Positions 8,209-17,759 of a DNA stretch of 64,000 nucleotides are shown here, in pieces. The DNA is from Arthrobacter subterraneus (GTDB taxonomy: Bacteria > Actinomycetota > Actinomycetes > Actinomycetales > Micrococcaceae), in assembly GCF_900099735.1 (NCBI RefSeq), contig NZ_FNDT01000002.1, forward strand, positions 62,001 to 126,000, given 5' to 3'. Every line of letters begins with the position of its first letter. Position 1 is the stretch's first letter. The position numbers were made by a program, and so were the translations under genes. The notes under the pieces were generated by a model that was not told where the DNA came from, did not search any database, and worked only from the letters and a program-made list of their open reading frames with translations.

Positions 8209-9329
8209 TGGCGGCGGATCAGGAACAGCCGCTGGTCTCGGCGGCAGTCGACCCTGAGGACAGGGCCGTAGAAGCAGCCCTGCGGCCGAAGAACCTTGAT
8301 GACTTCGTTGGTCAGGCCCGGGTGCGGCGCCAGCTGTCCCTGGTGCTCGAAGCCTCGCGGATGCGCGGCCGGAGCGCCGACCACGTGCTCCTTTCCGGTC
8401 CGCCGGGACTTGGAAAAACCACCCTGGCGATGATCATCGCCGCGGAAATGAACGCCCCCCTGCGCATCAGTTCGGGGCCGGCAATCCAGCACGCAGGAGA
8501 CCTCGCTGCGATTCTCTCCTCCCTCACCGAAGGGGAAGTGCTGTTCCTCGATGAGATCCACCGCATGTCACGTCCGGCGGAGGAAATGCTCTACATGGCG
8601 ATGGAAGACTTCCGCGTCGACATCATCGTGGGCAAGGGGCCCGGTGCCACCGCCATCCCGCTGGATCTTCCGCCGTTCACCCTGGTCGGGGCGACAACCC
8701 GCGCGGGTCTGCTTCCCGGACCGTTGCGTGATCGCTTCGGCTTCACCGGGCACCTTGAGTTCTACTCAACGGGCGAACTCGAGCTGGTGCTCCGGCGGTC
8801 GGCCATGATGATGGACATGCGTGTCAATTCGGCCGCGTTCGCGGAAGTGGCCGGCCGGTCCAGGGGCACCCCGAGAATAGCCAACCGGTTGCTGCGGCGT
8901 GTCCGTGACTGGGCGCTGGTGCACGGGGTGGACGTCATCGACGCCAGGTGCGCCGGCTCGGCGCTGGACATGTACGAGGTGGACGCAAAAGGGCTCGACC
9001 GGCTGGACCGCGCCGTGCTCACCGCACTGGTCACAAAGTTCAACGGGGGGCCGGTGGGTCTGTCCACGCTCGCTATTGCCGTGGGGGAGGAGCCCGAGAC
9101 CGTTGAGACAGTGGCCGAGCCGTACCTGGTGCGGGAGGGGATGCTTGGCAGGACCCCCCGCGGGCGGATCGCGACCGCGGCTGCGTGGGAGCATCTGGGT
9201 CTCGTCATGCCTCCCACCGTCGCCGCAGCCATGCCGGAAGACCTCTTCTCCGTCTATCAGGATGATTCTTCCTCCGGGCTGGAAGATAGCCGCCGAAGCG
9301 AAACGGAATGGAGCAGTCGGGAAGGCTGA
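8208..9329 (+). CDS. ruvB: Holliday junction branch migration ATPase RuvB
   Basis: The AAA+ motor of branch migration, 373 residues. Walker [12 protein letters not shown], Walker [10 protein letters not shown], sensor 1 VGATTRAG and the arginine finger/sensor 2 region [15 protein letters not shown] are all present, followed by the winged-helix DNA-binding domain ([20 protein letters not shown]). A C-terminal tail of about 25 residues rich in Ser/Asp/Glu extends past the usual end of the family. In operon with ruvA. Confidence 0.97.
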   Translation: MAADQEQPLVSAAVDPEDRAVEAALRPKNLDDFVGQARVRRQLSLVLEASRMRGRSADHVLLSGPPGLGKTTLAMIIAAEMNAPLRISSGPAIQHAGDLAAILSSLTEGEVLFLDEIHRMSRPAEEMLYMAMEDFRVDIIVGKGPGATAIPLDLPPFTLVGATTRAGLLPGPLRDRFGFTGHLEFYSTGELELVLRRSAMMMDMRVNSAAFAEVAGRSRGTPRIANRLLRRVRDWALVHGVDVIDARCAGSALDMYEVDAKGLDRLDRAVLTALVTKFNGGPVGLSTLAIAVGEEPETVETVAEPYLVREGMLGRTPRGRIATAAAWEHLGLVMPPTVAAAMPEDLFSVYQDDSSSGLEDSRRSETEWSSREG

Positions 9330-9424
9330 TGCGAAAATCGGGTCCCGTTCCGGCGTAGACTGATATGGCGTGTGGCACACTTCTGCCCGGCCGCGCCAAA
9401 CCAATATAGGAACGGATCTTCTCT

Positions 9425-9913
9425 GTGCTCGCAAATGTAGTTGCCCAAACCACTCAGACAACGGGCGGCGGCTTCGACGTCTTCAGCCTTCTTCTCCCGC
9501 TGGCCCTGGCCTTCCTGATCTTCACGATGTTCCGCAAGCAGCGGAAGATGAAGCAGCAGGTTGCCGAGCAGCGCACACAGATGGTTCCCGGTACCGAAGT
9601 CATGACCAACTTCGGTCTGTTCGGCACCATCGTTTCCCTCGACGAGGACAACAACAAGGCCCTCCTGGAAATCTCACCCGGTGTCACCGCCACCGTTCAT
9701 ACCCAGGCGTTGAGCAAGGTAGTCTCGCCGGAGCCGGTTGCCGAGGAGCAGCCGATTGCTGGAGACAGCGGACACACTGTCCCTGACGACGCCTCATCGC
9801 TTACCGACCCGCAGGCGTCTGCCGACCGTCCGCTTCGCGAGGAGACTCCTGAAGAGAGCGTCGACCGGCTGAACCGGGAAAACTCCCGTGACCGGAACGA
9901 CAAAGACCAGTAG
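9425..9913 (+). CDS. yajC: Preprotein translocase accessory subunit YajC
   Basis: A small single-span membrane protein of the SecDF-YajC complex, 162 residues with a GTG start. One hydrophobic helix (LLLPLALAFLIFTMF, about residues 20-35) is followed by basic residues (RKQRKMKQQ) and the conserved PGTEVMTNFGLFGTIV segment. The C-terminal ~70 residues are acidic and low in conservation. Position between ruvB and secD is the standard actinobacterial order and supports the call. Confidence 0.93.
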   Translation: MLANVVAQTTQTTGGGFDVFSLLLPLALAFLIFTMFRKQRKMKQQVAEQRTQMVPGTEVMTNFGLFGTIVSLDEDNNKALLEISPGVTATVHTQALSKVVSPEPVAEEQPIAGDSGHTVPDDASSLTDPQASADRPLREETPEESVDRLNRENSRDRNDKDQ

Positions 9914-9981
9914 CCTGCGCTTCGGCCCTGTTCTGACGGTCAGCAAGTCTCACGTTTCAACACCCTAAGGATTCACGCACC

Positions 9982-11757
9982 ATGGCACGAACCGGCCCGG
10001 GCTCCGCCGCGAAAAGAACACTCGTATGGCTCGGAGTAGTCTTTGCACTGCTCGCCCTGCTGCTCGGCGGCGGCTCGCTGTGGAGCACCGCGAGCTGGGC
10101 TCCGAAGCTCGCCCTTGACCTTGAGGGCGGAACCCAGATGATCCTCTCGCCGCAGGTGCAGGGCGGCGGCGAGGAGATCACCCCCGAGCAGCTCGACCAG
10201 GCGGTCGAAATCATCCGGCAGCGAGTCGACGGCAGCGGAGTTGCCGAGGCTGAGATCAGCACCCAGTCGGGTCAGAATGTGATTGTCGCCCTCCCGGGAA
10301 TCCCGGAACCGGAGACCCGGGAACTGATCCAGGCGTCGGCGCAGATGGAATTCCGGCCGGTCCTCTTCGGTGGTCCCGGACTCGCACCCGCAGCCGAGAC
10401 GCCCACACCGGAGGACCAGCTCCCCACACCGAGCGCCGAGCCCACGGACGCCAGTGACCCCAACTGGATCACGGCCGAGTTGCTGCAGGAATTCGAGTCC
10501 ACCGACTGCACCAGCCCGGAAGCCCTGCAGCCCGCGGTGGAACCTGCACCGGCCGACCAGCCGATGATCGCCTGCGAGCCGGACACCCAGGGGAAGTACA
10601 TTCTCGGACCCGTCGAGGTCCGCGGTACGGACATCGAGTCCGCCGATTACGGCATGGCACGCAGCGCCCAGGGCCAGACCCTGAATGAATGGGTCGTGAA
10701 CATCGACTTCAACGACGCAGGTACGGAGACCTTCCGTGGGGTGACCGAACGGTTGTTCGCCATCGGATCGGGCGATCCGAGGAACCAGTTCGCCATCGTG
10801 CTCGACGGCGTGATCGTCTCGGCGCCGACCACAAATGCTGTGATCCCCGACGGCCGTCCGCAGATCAGCGGCAGCTTCACCGAGGAATCGGCTGCCGCGC
10901 TGGCGGAGCAGCTGAAGTACGGTGCTCTTCCGATCAGCTTCGAGATCCAGAGCGAACAGCAGATCTCCGCCACTCTCGGTGCCGACCAGCTGCGCCTCGG
11001 CCTGATCGCCGGCGTGATCGGTTTGGTCCTCGTCGCGGTGTACTCGCTGTTCCAGTACCGCATGCTGGGCCTGGTGACCATCGCCTCCCTTGTGGTGGCC
11101 GGCGGGCTCACCTATCTGGCGATCTGCATCCTTGGCTGGACGGAAAACTACCGTCTGTCCCTTGCCGGCGTGGCGGGCCTGATCGTCGCGATCGGCCAGA
11201 CAGCGGACTCCTTCATTGTCTACTTCGAGCGCATCCGGGATGAGCTCCGTGACGGGCGCGGCCTCGTATCGGCTGTCGAGAACGGCTGGCGACGAGCAAA
11301 GCGGACCGTTCTGGCCTCGAAGGCAATGAACCTTCTCGCCGCCGTCGTGCTGTATTTCGTGGCGGTAGGCAATGTGCGCGGTTTCGCCTTCACGCTGGGC
11401 CTGACAGCAATTGCGGACCTTGTGGTGGTATTCCTGTTCACCCATCCCATGATGCGTCTGCTCGCGATGACCCGGTTCTTCGGTGAAGGGCACCGGTGGT
11501 CCGGACTTGACCCCACCCGCCTTGGCGCGCTCCCGCTGTACCGCGGTGCAGGGAAGGTGCGGCACAAGCCGGTGGAGCGGCCCGCGGTTGAGCTGCGCGG
11601 CCGGAACAAGGCTGCCGGCCGTGAGGCGGAACGGCGGATGACCATCGCCGAACGGCGCCTGGCCGAACAACGGAAAGCCGCCGAAGAACAAAAGGCTGAA
11701 GAACAAAAGACCGTCGGAGCCCAGGCCCGCGGATCCAAGGAAGGAGACAACCGATGA
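9982..11757 (+). CDS. secD: Protein translocase subunit SecD
   Basis: An RND-like membrane protein that uses the proton gradient to help protein release after SecYEG translocation, 591 residues. First transmembrane helix near residues 15-35, then LALDLEGGTQM, a long periplasmic P1 domain, and five more helices from about residue 325 to 490. The P1 domain contains an insertion rich in Pro, Glu and Thr (about residues 135-160) typical of actinobacterial SecD. The C-terminal ~70 residues form a charged Ala/Glu/Lys tail that may be cytoplasmic and helical. Overlaps secF by 4 bases (ATGA). Confidence 0.96.
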   Translation: MARTGPGSAAKRTLVWLGVVFALLALLLGGGSLWSTASWAPKLALDLEGGTQMILSPQVQGGGEEITPEQLDQAVEIIRQRVDGSGVAEAEISTQSGQNVIVALPGIPEPETRELIQASAQMEFRPVLFGGPGLAPAAETPTPEDQLPTPSAEPTDASDPNWITAELLQEFESTDCTSPEALQPAVEPAPADQPMIACEPDTQGKYILGPVEVRGTDIESADYGMARSAQGQTLNEWVVNIDFNDAGTETFRGVTERLFAIGSGDPRNQFAIVLDGVIVSAPTTNAVIPDGRPQISGSFTEESAAALAEQLKYGALPISFEIQSEQQISATLGADQLRLGLIAGVIGLVLVAVYSLFQYRMLGLVTIASLVVAGGLTYLAICILGWTENYRLSLAGVAGLIVAIGQTADSFIVYFERIRDELRDGRGLVSAVENGWRRAKRTVLASKAMNLLAAVVLYFVAVGNVRGFAFTLGLTAIADLVVVFLFTHPMMRLLAMTRFFGEGHRWSGLDPTRLGALPLYRGAGKVRHKPVERPAVELRGRNKAAGREAERRMTIAERRLAEQRKAAEEQKAEEQKTVGAQARGSKEGDNR

Positions 11758-12770
11758 GCCGTTTCAGTTTCGCCGAATTCGGAAATGAACTGTATTCCGG
11801 CAAGCGGTCCTACCCCTTCGTGGGCAAGAGCAACCTGTGGTTCGCCATTGCAGGTGCCGCAATTCTGCTCTCACTCCTCATCCCGGTCATCAAGGGTGGG
11901 TTCAACCTCGGCATCGACTTCCGCGGCGGCTCCGAATTCACCGTGTCCAATGTCGAGGACACGGACATTGCAGCCGGCGAGCAGGCTGTCACCAACGTAG
12001 TGCCGGAAGCAGTGCCCCGGGTGACCAACATCGCTCCTGAGACCATGCGGATCCAGACCGAGCGCCTGAGCGACGATGAGACGCTGAACGTGCGCGATGC
12101 GCTCATCGGCGCCTACGGTGTCACCGAGGAGGATGTCACCTCGAACTTCGTCGGACCGACCTGGGGTGAAGACGTCAGCCGCCAGGCCATTATCGGCCTG
12201 ATCGTTTTCGTGGTGCTTGCCGCTGCACTGATGGCGCTCTACTTCCGCACCTGGAAGATGTCCGTTGCCGCAATGGCAGCGCTGGTGGTTGTCATGATCA
12301 CCTCCGCCGGTATCTACTCGCTCAGTGACTTCGAGGTGACGCCCTCGGCGGTGATCGGCTTTCTCACCATTCTGAGTTATTCCCTGTATGACACCGTTGT
12401 GGTGTTCGACAAGGTCCGGGAAAACACCGCGGATCTGGACGTCTCCAGTAAACGGACCTTCGGCGAACAGGTGAACCTTGCGGTCAACCAGACGCTGGTC
12501 CGGTCGATCAACACCTCGGTGGTCGCCGTGCTGCCCGTTGCGGCGATCCTCTTCATCGGGGCAATGCTCCTTGGCGCAGGAACCCTGAGGGACCTCTCAC
12601 TGGCCCTCTTCGTCGGAATCATCATCGGTACGGTGGCCACCGTCTTCATCGCTGCTCCGATGTACGCGAGGCTGCGGATGAATGAGCCGGACATACGGAA
12701 GCAGGAGAAGCGCGTGCTGCACCGCCGGGCTCTCGAAGCCAAGGAAGCAGAGGGCATCCCAGCCCAGTAG
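11754..12770 (+). CDS. secF: Protein translocase subunit SecF
   Basis: Partner of SecD, 338 residues. The motif LGIDFRGGSEF is at about residues 50-60, and the transmembrane segment SYSLYDTVVVFDKVREN in the fourth helix region is the family signature. Six membrane helices are recognisable. The start ATG overlaps the secD stop, implying a fixed ratio of the two subunits. A hairpin without a T-run follows 33 bases after the stop. Confidence 0.97.
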   Translation: MSRFSFAEFGNELYSGKRSYPFVGKSNLWFAIAGAAILLSLLIPVIKGGFNLGIDFRGGSEFTVSNVEDTDIAAGEQAVTNVVPEAVPRVTNIAPETMRIQTERLSDDETLNVRDALIGAYGVTEEDVTSNFVGPTWGEDVSRQAIIGLIVFVVLAAALMALYFRTWKMSVAAMAALVVVMITSAGIYSLSDFEVTPSAVIGFLTILSYSLYDTVVVFDKVRENTADLDVSSKRTFGEQVNLAVNQTLVRSINTSVVAVLPVAAILFIGAMLLGAGTLRDLSLALFVGIIIGTVATVFIAAPMYARLRMNEPDIRKQEKRVLHRRALEAKEAEGIPAQ

Positions 12771-12802
12771 TTCGCCGGCGTCAGCGCCGTTGAGCAGCAG
12801 GG

Positions 12803-12833
12803 AACGGCCCGGCACGGTAAGTGCCGGGCCGTT
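12803..12833 (+). terminator. Hairpin terminator after yajC-secD-secF
   Basis: A perfect 13-bp stem (AACGGCCCGGCAC and its complement) with the 5-base loop GGTAA. There is no T-tract after it, as is common for actinobacterial terminators. It separates secF from the rel transcription unit. Confidence 0.7.
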
Positions 12834-13003
12834 GTGCATCCTGGGCCCGGCGCCGGGAGTACCGCGCGCACGAACTGCCGTCAAACATGCGCGGACGGCT
12901 TCACTGGCGGATAAACTTGGAGAGTCAACCAGGTGTGTGGCATGTTGTACCCTTACCCGTCCCGGTGGGGTTGGTAGGAACTGCAACGGAAGTGGGGTTT
13001 TGG

Positions 13004-15391
13004 GTGGCTGAAGCCAGTGGTCCCGGACGCCCGTCCGGGACCGGACCATCGTCGGCAGCGGGCATTGAACCGCGCGTGCAGCATGCCCGCGCGGCCGCTC
13101 CTGTCCAGGCGCCGCCGGCTCCTGCCGAAGGGCCTACCGCTCCCGGCCGCCGGGAGCGGACCCGTGCGCGCCTGGCCCGCCTTGCGGGCCGCGGCGCCGC
13201 CGACTATTCGCCCATTCTGGAACCGTTGCTGCGCACGGTACGCGCCAACAACCCCAAAGAGGACCTGGAATTCATCAAGCGCGCCTATGAGGTAGCGGAG
13301 CGAAGCCATGAAGGACAGAAACGCAAGAGCGGCGATCCGTACATCACCCACCCTGTCGCGGTAGCCACCATTCTGGCCGAGCTCGGCATGACCGGGACAA
13401 CGCTCGCCGCCGCACTCCTCCACGACACCGTCGAGGACACCAGCTGCACGCTGGAGGACATCCGCCGCGACTTCGGCCAGGAAGTCGCCATGCTGGTGGA
13501 CGGCGTCACCAAACTGGACAAGGTGTCCTTCGGGGACGCCGCACAGGCTGAGACGGTCCGGAAGATGGTCGTCGCAATGGCGAAGGACATCCGCGTCCTC
13601 GTCATCAAGCTGGCAGACCGGCTGCACAATGCCCGGACATGGCGCTTTGTCTCACCGGAGTCCTCAGCCCGCAAGGCGCGGGAAACCCTTGAGATCTTCG
13701 CACCGCTGGCACACCGACTCGGTATGAACACCATCAAGTGGGAGTTGGAGGATCTCTCCTTCGCGGCGCTCCACCCGAAGGTTTATGAAGAGATCGTCCG
13801 GATGGTCGGTGACCGCACCCCTGAGCGGGAAAAGCACCTCAACCTCGTTCGGGACCAGATCGGAGAGGATCTGCGCTCGGTGAAGATCAAGGCGACCATC
13901 ACCGGGCGGCCGAAGCATTATTACTCGATCTACCAGAAGATGATCGTCCGGGGCAAAGACTTCGACGACATCCATGACCTGATGGGCGTGCGGGTCCTCG
14001 TTGATTCGGTACGCGACTGTTACGCGACCCTTGGCCAGCTGCACGCGCGGTGGAACCCCCTGCCCGGCAGGTTCAAGGATTACATCGCCATGCCCAAGTT
14101 CAACATGTACCAGTCGCTGCACACCACGGTCATCGGACCCGGCGGACGGCCGGTTGAAATCCAGATCCGGACCCATGACATGCACCGGCGTGCGGAATAC
14201 GGTGTCGCTGCCCACTGGAAGTACAAGAACCAGGGTGGAGCGGGAACCAGCGGAGCCCCTGACAACAGCGACATGGGCTGGCTGCGCAGTCTGGTGGACT
14301 GGCAGCAGGAGACGTCGGATCCGGACGAGTTCCTCGACTCCCTCCGCTTCGAGATCAATGCCAGGGAAGTCTTCGTGTTCACGCCGAAGGGCGAGGTGAT
14401 GGCGCTGCCTGCCGGCTCCACGCCGGTGGACTTCGCCTACGCCGTTCACACGGAAGTGGGCCACCGGACCATCGGCGCCAGGGTCAACGGCAAACTCGTT
14501 CCGCTCAACAGCGAGCTGAACCACGGTGACTGGGTGGAGATCTTCACCTCCAAGGCGGAGGGCGCCGGGCCGAGCCAGGACTGGCAGGGATTCGTCAAGA
14601 GCCCCCGTGCGCGCAACAAGATCCGGCAGTGGTTCACCAAGGAACGCCGCGAAGAGGCAATCGAGAAGGGCAAGGACCAGCTGACGCGCACCATGCGGAA
14701 GCAGAACCTTCCCCTGCAGCGCATGATGACGCACGATGCGCTCATGGCGGTGGCGCAGGAGCTCCGCCACGCGGACATCTCGGCGCTGTATGCCGCAGTG
14801 GGTGACGGCCACACCTCCGCCCAGAACGTCATCGAGCACCTTGTCGCACTCATGGGCGGTCATGCCGGGGCTGAGGACGACATCGCCGAGGCGACCGTTG
14901 CAACGCAGCCGCGGCGTCCCAAGTTCTCCGACTCGGGCGTAACCGTGCGCGGTGTCGGGGATGTGTGGGTCAAGCTGGCACGCTGCTGCACGCCGGTCCC
15001 TCCGGACCCGATTGTGGGCTTCGTAACGCGTGGGTCCGGTGTCTCGGTCCACCGGAACGACTGCCGAAATGTTCAGGAACTGCGGGACCAGCCGGACCGC
15101 ATAGTCGACGTCGAATGGGCTCCCACCCAGTCGAGTGTTTTCCTGGTGGAAATCCAGGTCGAGGCGCTGGACCGCAAGAGCCTGCTCTCGGACGTCACTC
15201 GGGTGCTCTCCGAAAACCACGTGAACATCCTGGCCGCAAGCGTGAACACGTCGACGGACCGGGTGGCGATGTCGCGGTTCGCCTTTGAAATGGGTGACCC
15301 GAAGTACCTCAGCCACATTCTGAGTGCGGTACGGCGCATCGACGGGGTCTTCGACGTGTACCGCACCACCGGCTCACAGCGGCGGCTCTAG
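13004..15391 (+). CDS. rel: Bifunctional (p)ppGpp synthetase/hydrolase Rel
   Basis: Makes and degrades the stringent-response alarmone, 795 residues from the GTG at 13004, the start that best fits family length; the frame is open upstream to 12821 but that region carries the secF terminator. Domains in order: HD hydrolase (HDTVEDT near residue 145), synthetase with [10 protein letters not shown] (the RxKD signature of bifunctional enzymes) and [11 protein letters not shown] domain ([24 protein letters not shown]), a Cys-containing region ([10 protein letters not shown]), and a C-terminal ACT/RRM domain. The first ~60 residues are a low-complexity Pro/Ala/Arg extension. TAAACT at 12912 and TACCCT at 12948 are possible -10 elements. 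Its stop overlaps the convergent downstream gene by four bases. Confidence 0.95.
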   Translation: MAEASGPGRPSGTGPSSAAGIEPRVQHARAAAPVQAPPAPAEGPTAPGRRERTRARLARLAGRGAADYSPILEPLLRTVRANNPKEDLEFIKRAYEVAERSHEGQKRKSGDPYITHPVAVATILAELGMTGTTLAAALLHDTVEDTSCTLEDIRRDFGQEVAMLVDGVTKLDKVSFGDAAQAETVRKMVVAMAKDIRVLVIKLADRLHNARTWRFVSPESSARKARETLEIFAPLAHRLGMNTIKWELEDLSFAALHPKVYEEIVRMVGDRTPEREKHLNLVRDQIGEDLRSVKIKATITGRPKHYYSIYQKMIVRGKDFDDIHDLMGVRVLVDSVRDCYATLGQLHARWNPLPGRFKDYIAMPKFNMYQSLHTTVIGPGGRPVEIQIRTHDMHRRAEYGVAAHWKYKNQGGAGTSGAPDNSDMGWLRSLVDWQQETSDPDEFLDSLRFEINAREVFVFTPKGEVMALPAGSTPVDFAYAVHTEVGHRTIGARVNGKLVPLNSELNHGDWVEIFTSKAEGAGPSQDWQGFVKSPRARNKIRQWFTKERREEAIEKGKDQLTRTMRKQNLPLQRMMTHDALMAVAQELRHADISALYAAVGDGHTSAQNVIEHLVALMGGHAGAEDDIAEATVATQPRRPKFSDSGVTVRGVGDVWVKLARCCTPVPPDPIVGFVTRGSGVSVHRNDCRNVQELRDQPDRIVDVEWAPTQSSVFLVEIQVEALDRKSLLSDVTRVLSENHVNILAASVNTSTDRVAMSRFAFEMGDPKYLSHILSAVRRIDGVFDVYRTTGSQRRL

Positions 15392-16023
15392 CGGCCGGTC
15401 CGCATGGCCTCCCGCAACCGGGCCAGGGCGCGAGCCTTGCCCGGCACGCGGGCTGCGTGCTCCAGCGACAGCACCACGAGGTGCAGCGGGCAGCGGAGTT
15501 CCGGCGCCGCAGCGATGTTCCTCAGCGCGTCCACCGCCCAGGAATCCTGTCCGTGGATTGCGACGTCGAGAGCCGTCCGCAGGGGCGAAGTCACTTCCAC
15601 TCCTCCGATGGTGGAGAGATCACACGGTCCCAGGGTGACCTGGTGCATGACGGCCGGGCCGGACAGGGGAAGCGCAGTGGTCCGACGCCGGTGGTCGGTG
15701 ACCAGGCTGACCACGGACGGAGCAGGAGCACACCCGTAAACCCAGGCGGCGGTCTGCCGGGCGAGCGCCACCCGCCGGTGCAGTGACCTCGGGACAGCGT
15801 TGAGCGCCGACTGGGCTCGGATGGCCGGAGTGGTCGGCTGGTCGGTGCGCACATAGGATTCCCCGCACACATGGACCATCAGGCCGTCGAGGCGCATTGC
15901 CTGAAGCTCAACGTGGCTGAAGATGGTTCCGCCGTGGAACAGGACTCCACCGGTGGAGTTGATGGCAAGGTTGCGGCGGGCACTCGGCTGCCCCTGCGCG
16001 GTGGATCCTTGCGTGGCTGGCAT
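15388..16023 (-). CDS. AbiEi-like protein (type IV antitoxin-family fold), no nuclease domain
   Basis: A 211-residue protein that resembles the AbiEi antitoxin-like proteins common in actinobacteria. An N-terminal winged-helix-like stretch ([19 protein letters not shown]...[11 protein letters not shown]) is followed by a region with the pattern [17 protein letters not shown], typical of these proteins; the DUF559 endonuclease domain often fused behind it is missing. No AbiEii nucleotidyltransferase toxin gene adjoins it, so there is no evidence of a working toxin-antitoxin pair. GGGGAAG eight bases before the ATG supports the start. Its stop codon shares the palindrome CTAG with the rel stop, so the two genes converge with a 4-base overlap. 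Confidence 0.6.
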   Translation of the reverse strand: MPATQGSTAQGQPSARRNLAINSTGGVLFHGGTIFSHVELQAMRLDGLMVHVCGESYVRTDQPTTPAIRAQSALNAVPRSLHRRVALARQTAAWVYGCAPAPSVVSLVTDHRRRTTALPLSGPAVMHQVTLGPCDLSTIGGVEVTSPLRTALDVAIHGQDSWAVDALRNIAAAPELRCPLHLVVLSLEHAARVPGKARALARLREAMRTGR

Positions 16024-16058
16024 GCGTCAAGCTTCCCCAATGCGCCGGCAAAGGGAAA

Positions 16059-16098
16059 GTCCCGGCCGGCCCGTTGTGGATAACGGGCCGGCCGGGAC
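16059..16098 (-). terminator. Strong hairpin terminator downstream of the DUF349 gene
   Basis: A perfect 17-bp stem (16059-16075 with 16082-16098) and a 6-base loop. Read on the minus strand it is followed by TTTCCCTTT, so it should end transcripts from the DUF349 gene before the AbiEi-like gene. Confidence 0.85.
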
Positions 16099-16138
16099 TC
16101 ACCTTCACACGGCTACGACGCGGGGGAACACGTTGGCG

Positions 16139-17707
16139 CTAGGAGAAGTCCTGTGCGGATTTCTGCAGCATGTCCAACCACTGCCTGCGTGCTTCCAGCG
16201 CCTCCCGCGCGGCGGAAATCCGGCGGGCGTCTCCGTTTTTCTCCGCGGCGGCGAGATCATCCTCGAGGGAGGCGATAGTACTCTCGAGCTGGCTGAGCGC
16301 GCTGTTGGTGCGTGCCTTGGTCTCGGGGTTGGTGCGCTGCCAGTGCTCCTGCTCGGCCGCCTGCACAGCGTCTTCAACCTCGCGCAGCCGCGCCTCAACT
16401 CGTCCCATGTCAGCCCTGGGGACCTTTCCGGCGTCTTCCCAGCGGTCGCGGATGGACTGCAGCGCCTTCCGGGCGGCAGCGACGTCCTTGACCGGCAGGA
16501 GCTGACGCGCTTCAGCGAGGAGGGCTTCCTTCACCACGAGGTTGGCTCCGTACTCCTCGTCGATGGCCTCGTTCGCCGCCTTGCGGGCAGCGAAGAACCT
16601 GTCCTGGGCGGCCCGGAACCGGGCCCACAGGGCGTCGTCATCCTTGCGGCTTGCGCGCTTGGAGGCTTTCCACTCGTCCATGAGCCGGCGGTATTCTGCA
16701 GCTGTATGCCCCCAGTCGGTGGAGGTGGAAAGTTCCTCCGCACGGCTGATGAGAGCTTCCTTGGCGCGCTTCGCGTCGGCGTTCTCGTTGTCGAGCTGCG
16801 AGAAGAAGGCCCTGCGGTGGCGGTCAAAGACGGTGCGGGCGGAGCGGAACCTCTTCCACAGCGCATCCTCCGTGCCGCGGCCCAGCCGCATGCCGGACTT
16901 CTGTGCGTTTTTCCACTGCTCGAACAGCTCGTTCATGCGGTTGCTGCTGGCTTTCCACTGCACGGTGGACGGATCCCGGCCGGCAATCTCCTCAGCTTCC
17001 GCCACAATTGCCTCACGTGCTTCCAGTTCCCGGGCCCGCGCGGCGTCCTGCTCCGACTTCTCGGCAGACTCAAGTTCCGCGATGTGCGTTGTCAGTGCAT
17101 CCAGCCTCGCCTCCAGCGCCCGGACGTCCCCGACCATCTTGCGCTCGGCAACCTGTTCAGCGAGATGCGCTGCCGTCTTCCGCATGTCCGTGGTCGGTGC
17201 CTTGGCCTGGACCCGCTGCTCAAGCAGCGTGATCTGGCCTGCGACGTCGTCGTACTTGCGCACAAAGTAACCGAGCGCTTCCTCGCGGGAGGCATCCGGA
17301 TACTGACCGACGGGAAACTCCTCCCCGTCGACGAGCAGGAACACATGCCCGTCTTCCTCCACCCGGGCAAATTTCTCTGCCTCCTCCAGGGGAGTGGAGT
17401 GGATCGGGGGAGCGGCGACAACCGCTGCAGCCGCCGGACCGCTGGGCCGGGGAGCCATGGCGGCCGGTGTGGGACGGGGCCGAGCCGCCTTGGCGGGTGT
17501 CGGAGCCGGGGCTGCAGGCAACGGGTCGGCTGCAGGCTGCGCCGGGGCCGGGGCGGGGGCCGGGGTGGAGGCAGTGGCAGGGGCCGGGGTGGCAGACTCC
17601 TGTTCCGTGGCCTCCCCGGAGGCAGGCGGCTCCGCGACGGTGTCCGGTGGGACGGTCCCGGCTGTGTCGGTTGCAGGCGTTTCGTCGGATTTCTGACTGT
17701 TTGTCAC
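16139..17707 (-). CDS. DUF349 domain-containing protein
   Basis: A 522-residue protein from a GTG start. The first ~100 residues are a low-complexity Ala/Pro/Thr tail (including APAPAPAPAQPA), followed by about 400 residues of charged, largely helical sequence with several DUF349 units (for example ALWKRFRSARTVFDRHRRAFF and ALWARFRAAQDRFFAARKA). DUF349 proteins are widespread in actinobacteria; their function is not established, and nothing in this sequence suggests an enzyme. Likely cytoplasmic and coiled-coil rich. It lies 52 bases downstream of the cyclophilin gene on the same strand and is probably co-transcribed with it. Confidence 0.85.
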   Translation of the reverse strand: MTNSQKSDETPATDTAGTVPPDTVAEPPASGEATEQESATPAPATASTPAPAPAPAQPAADPLPAAPAPTPAKAARPRPTPAAMAPRPSGPAAAAVVAAPPIHSTPLEEAEKFARVEEDGHVFLLVDGEEFPVGQYPDASREEALGYFVRKYDDVAGQITLLEQRVQAKAPTTDMRKTAAHLAEQVAERKMVGDVRALEARLDALTTHIAELESAEKSEQDAARARELEAREAIVAEAEEIAGRDPSTVQWKASSNRMNELFEQWKNAQKSGMRLGRGTEDALWKRFRSARTVFDRHRRAFFSQLDNENADAKRAKEALISRAEELSTSTDWGHTAAEYRRLMDEWKASKRASRKDDDALWARFRAAQDRFFAARKAANEAIDEEYGANLVVKEALLAEARQLLPVKDVAAARKALQSIRDRWEDAGKVPRADMGRVEARLREVEDAVQAAEQEHWQRTNPETKARTNSALSQLESTIASLEDDLAAAEKNGDARRISAAREALEARRQWLDMLQKSAQDFS

Positions 17708-17759
17708 CGCTAGAAGTCTTTCGCTCGATGGACGGCGCTAACGGCCGTATCCCGTTTAT

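Noticed and set aside
6046-8561. Two long minus-strand frames (477 and 576 codons) opposite yebC-ruvC-ruvA-ruvB
   Set aside because: They are shadows of four well-supported genes. Such antisense frames are expected at this base composition.
12821-13003. An N-terminal extension of rel by 61 codons
   Set aside because: The extension would start inside the right arm of the secF terminator hairpin, and it makes the protein longer than the family without adding similarity.
15388-16023. A type IV toxin-antitoxin system next to rel
   Set aside because: Only the antitoxin-like protein is present. Without a nucleotidyltransferase toxin gene alongside, calling a system would go beyond the sequence.
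16059-16098. An operator or attachment site at the long palindrome
   Set aside because: The 17-bp stem with a T-rich tail placed just after a stop codon is explained by a transcription terminator.
15923-17713. A 596-codon plus-strand frame opposite the DUF349 gene
   Set aside because: The minus-strand protein shows repeated DUF349 units and is followed by a proper terminator; the plus-strand frame reads through that terminator and has no motif.
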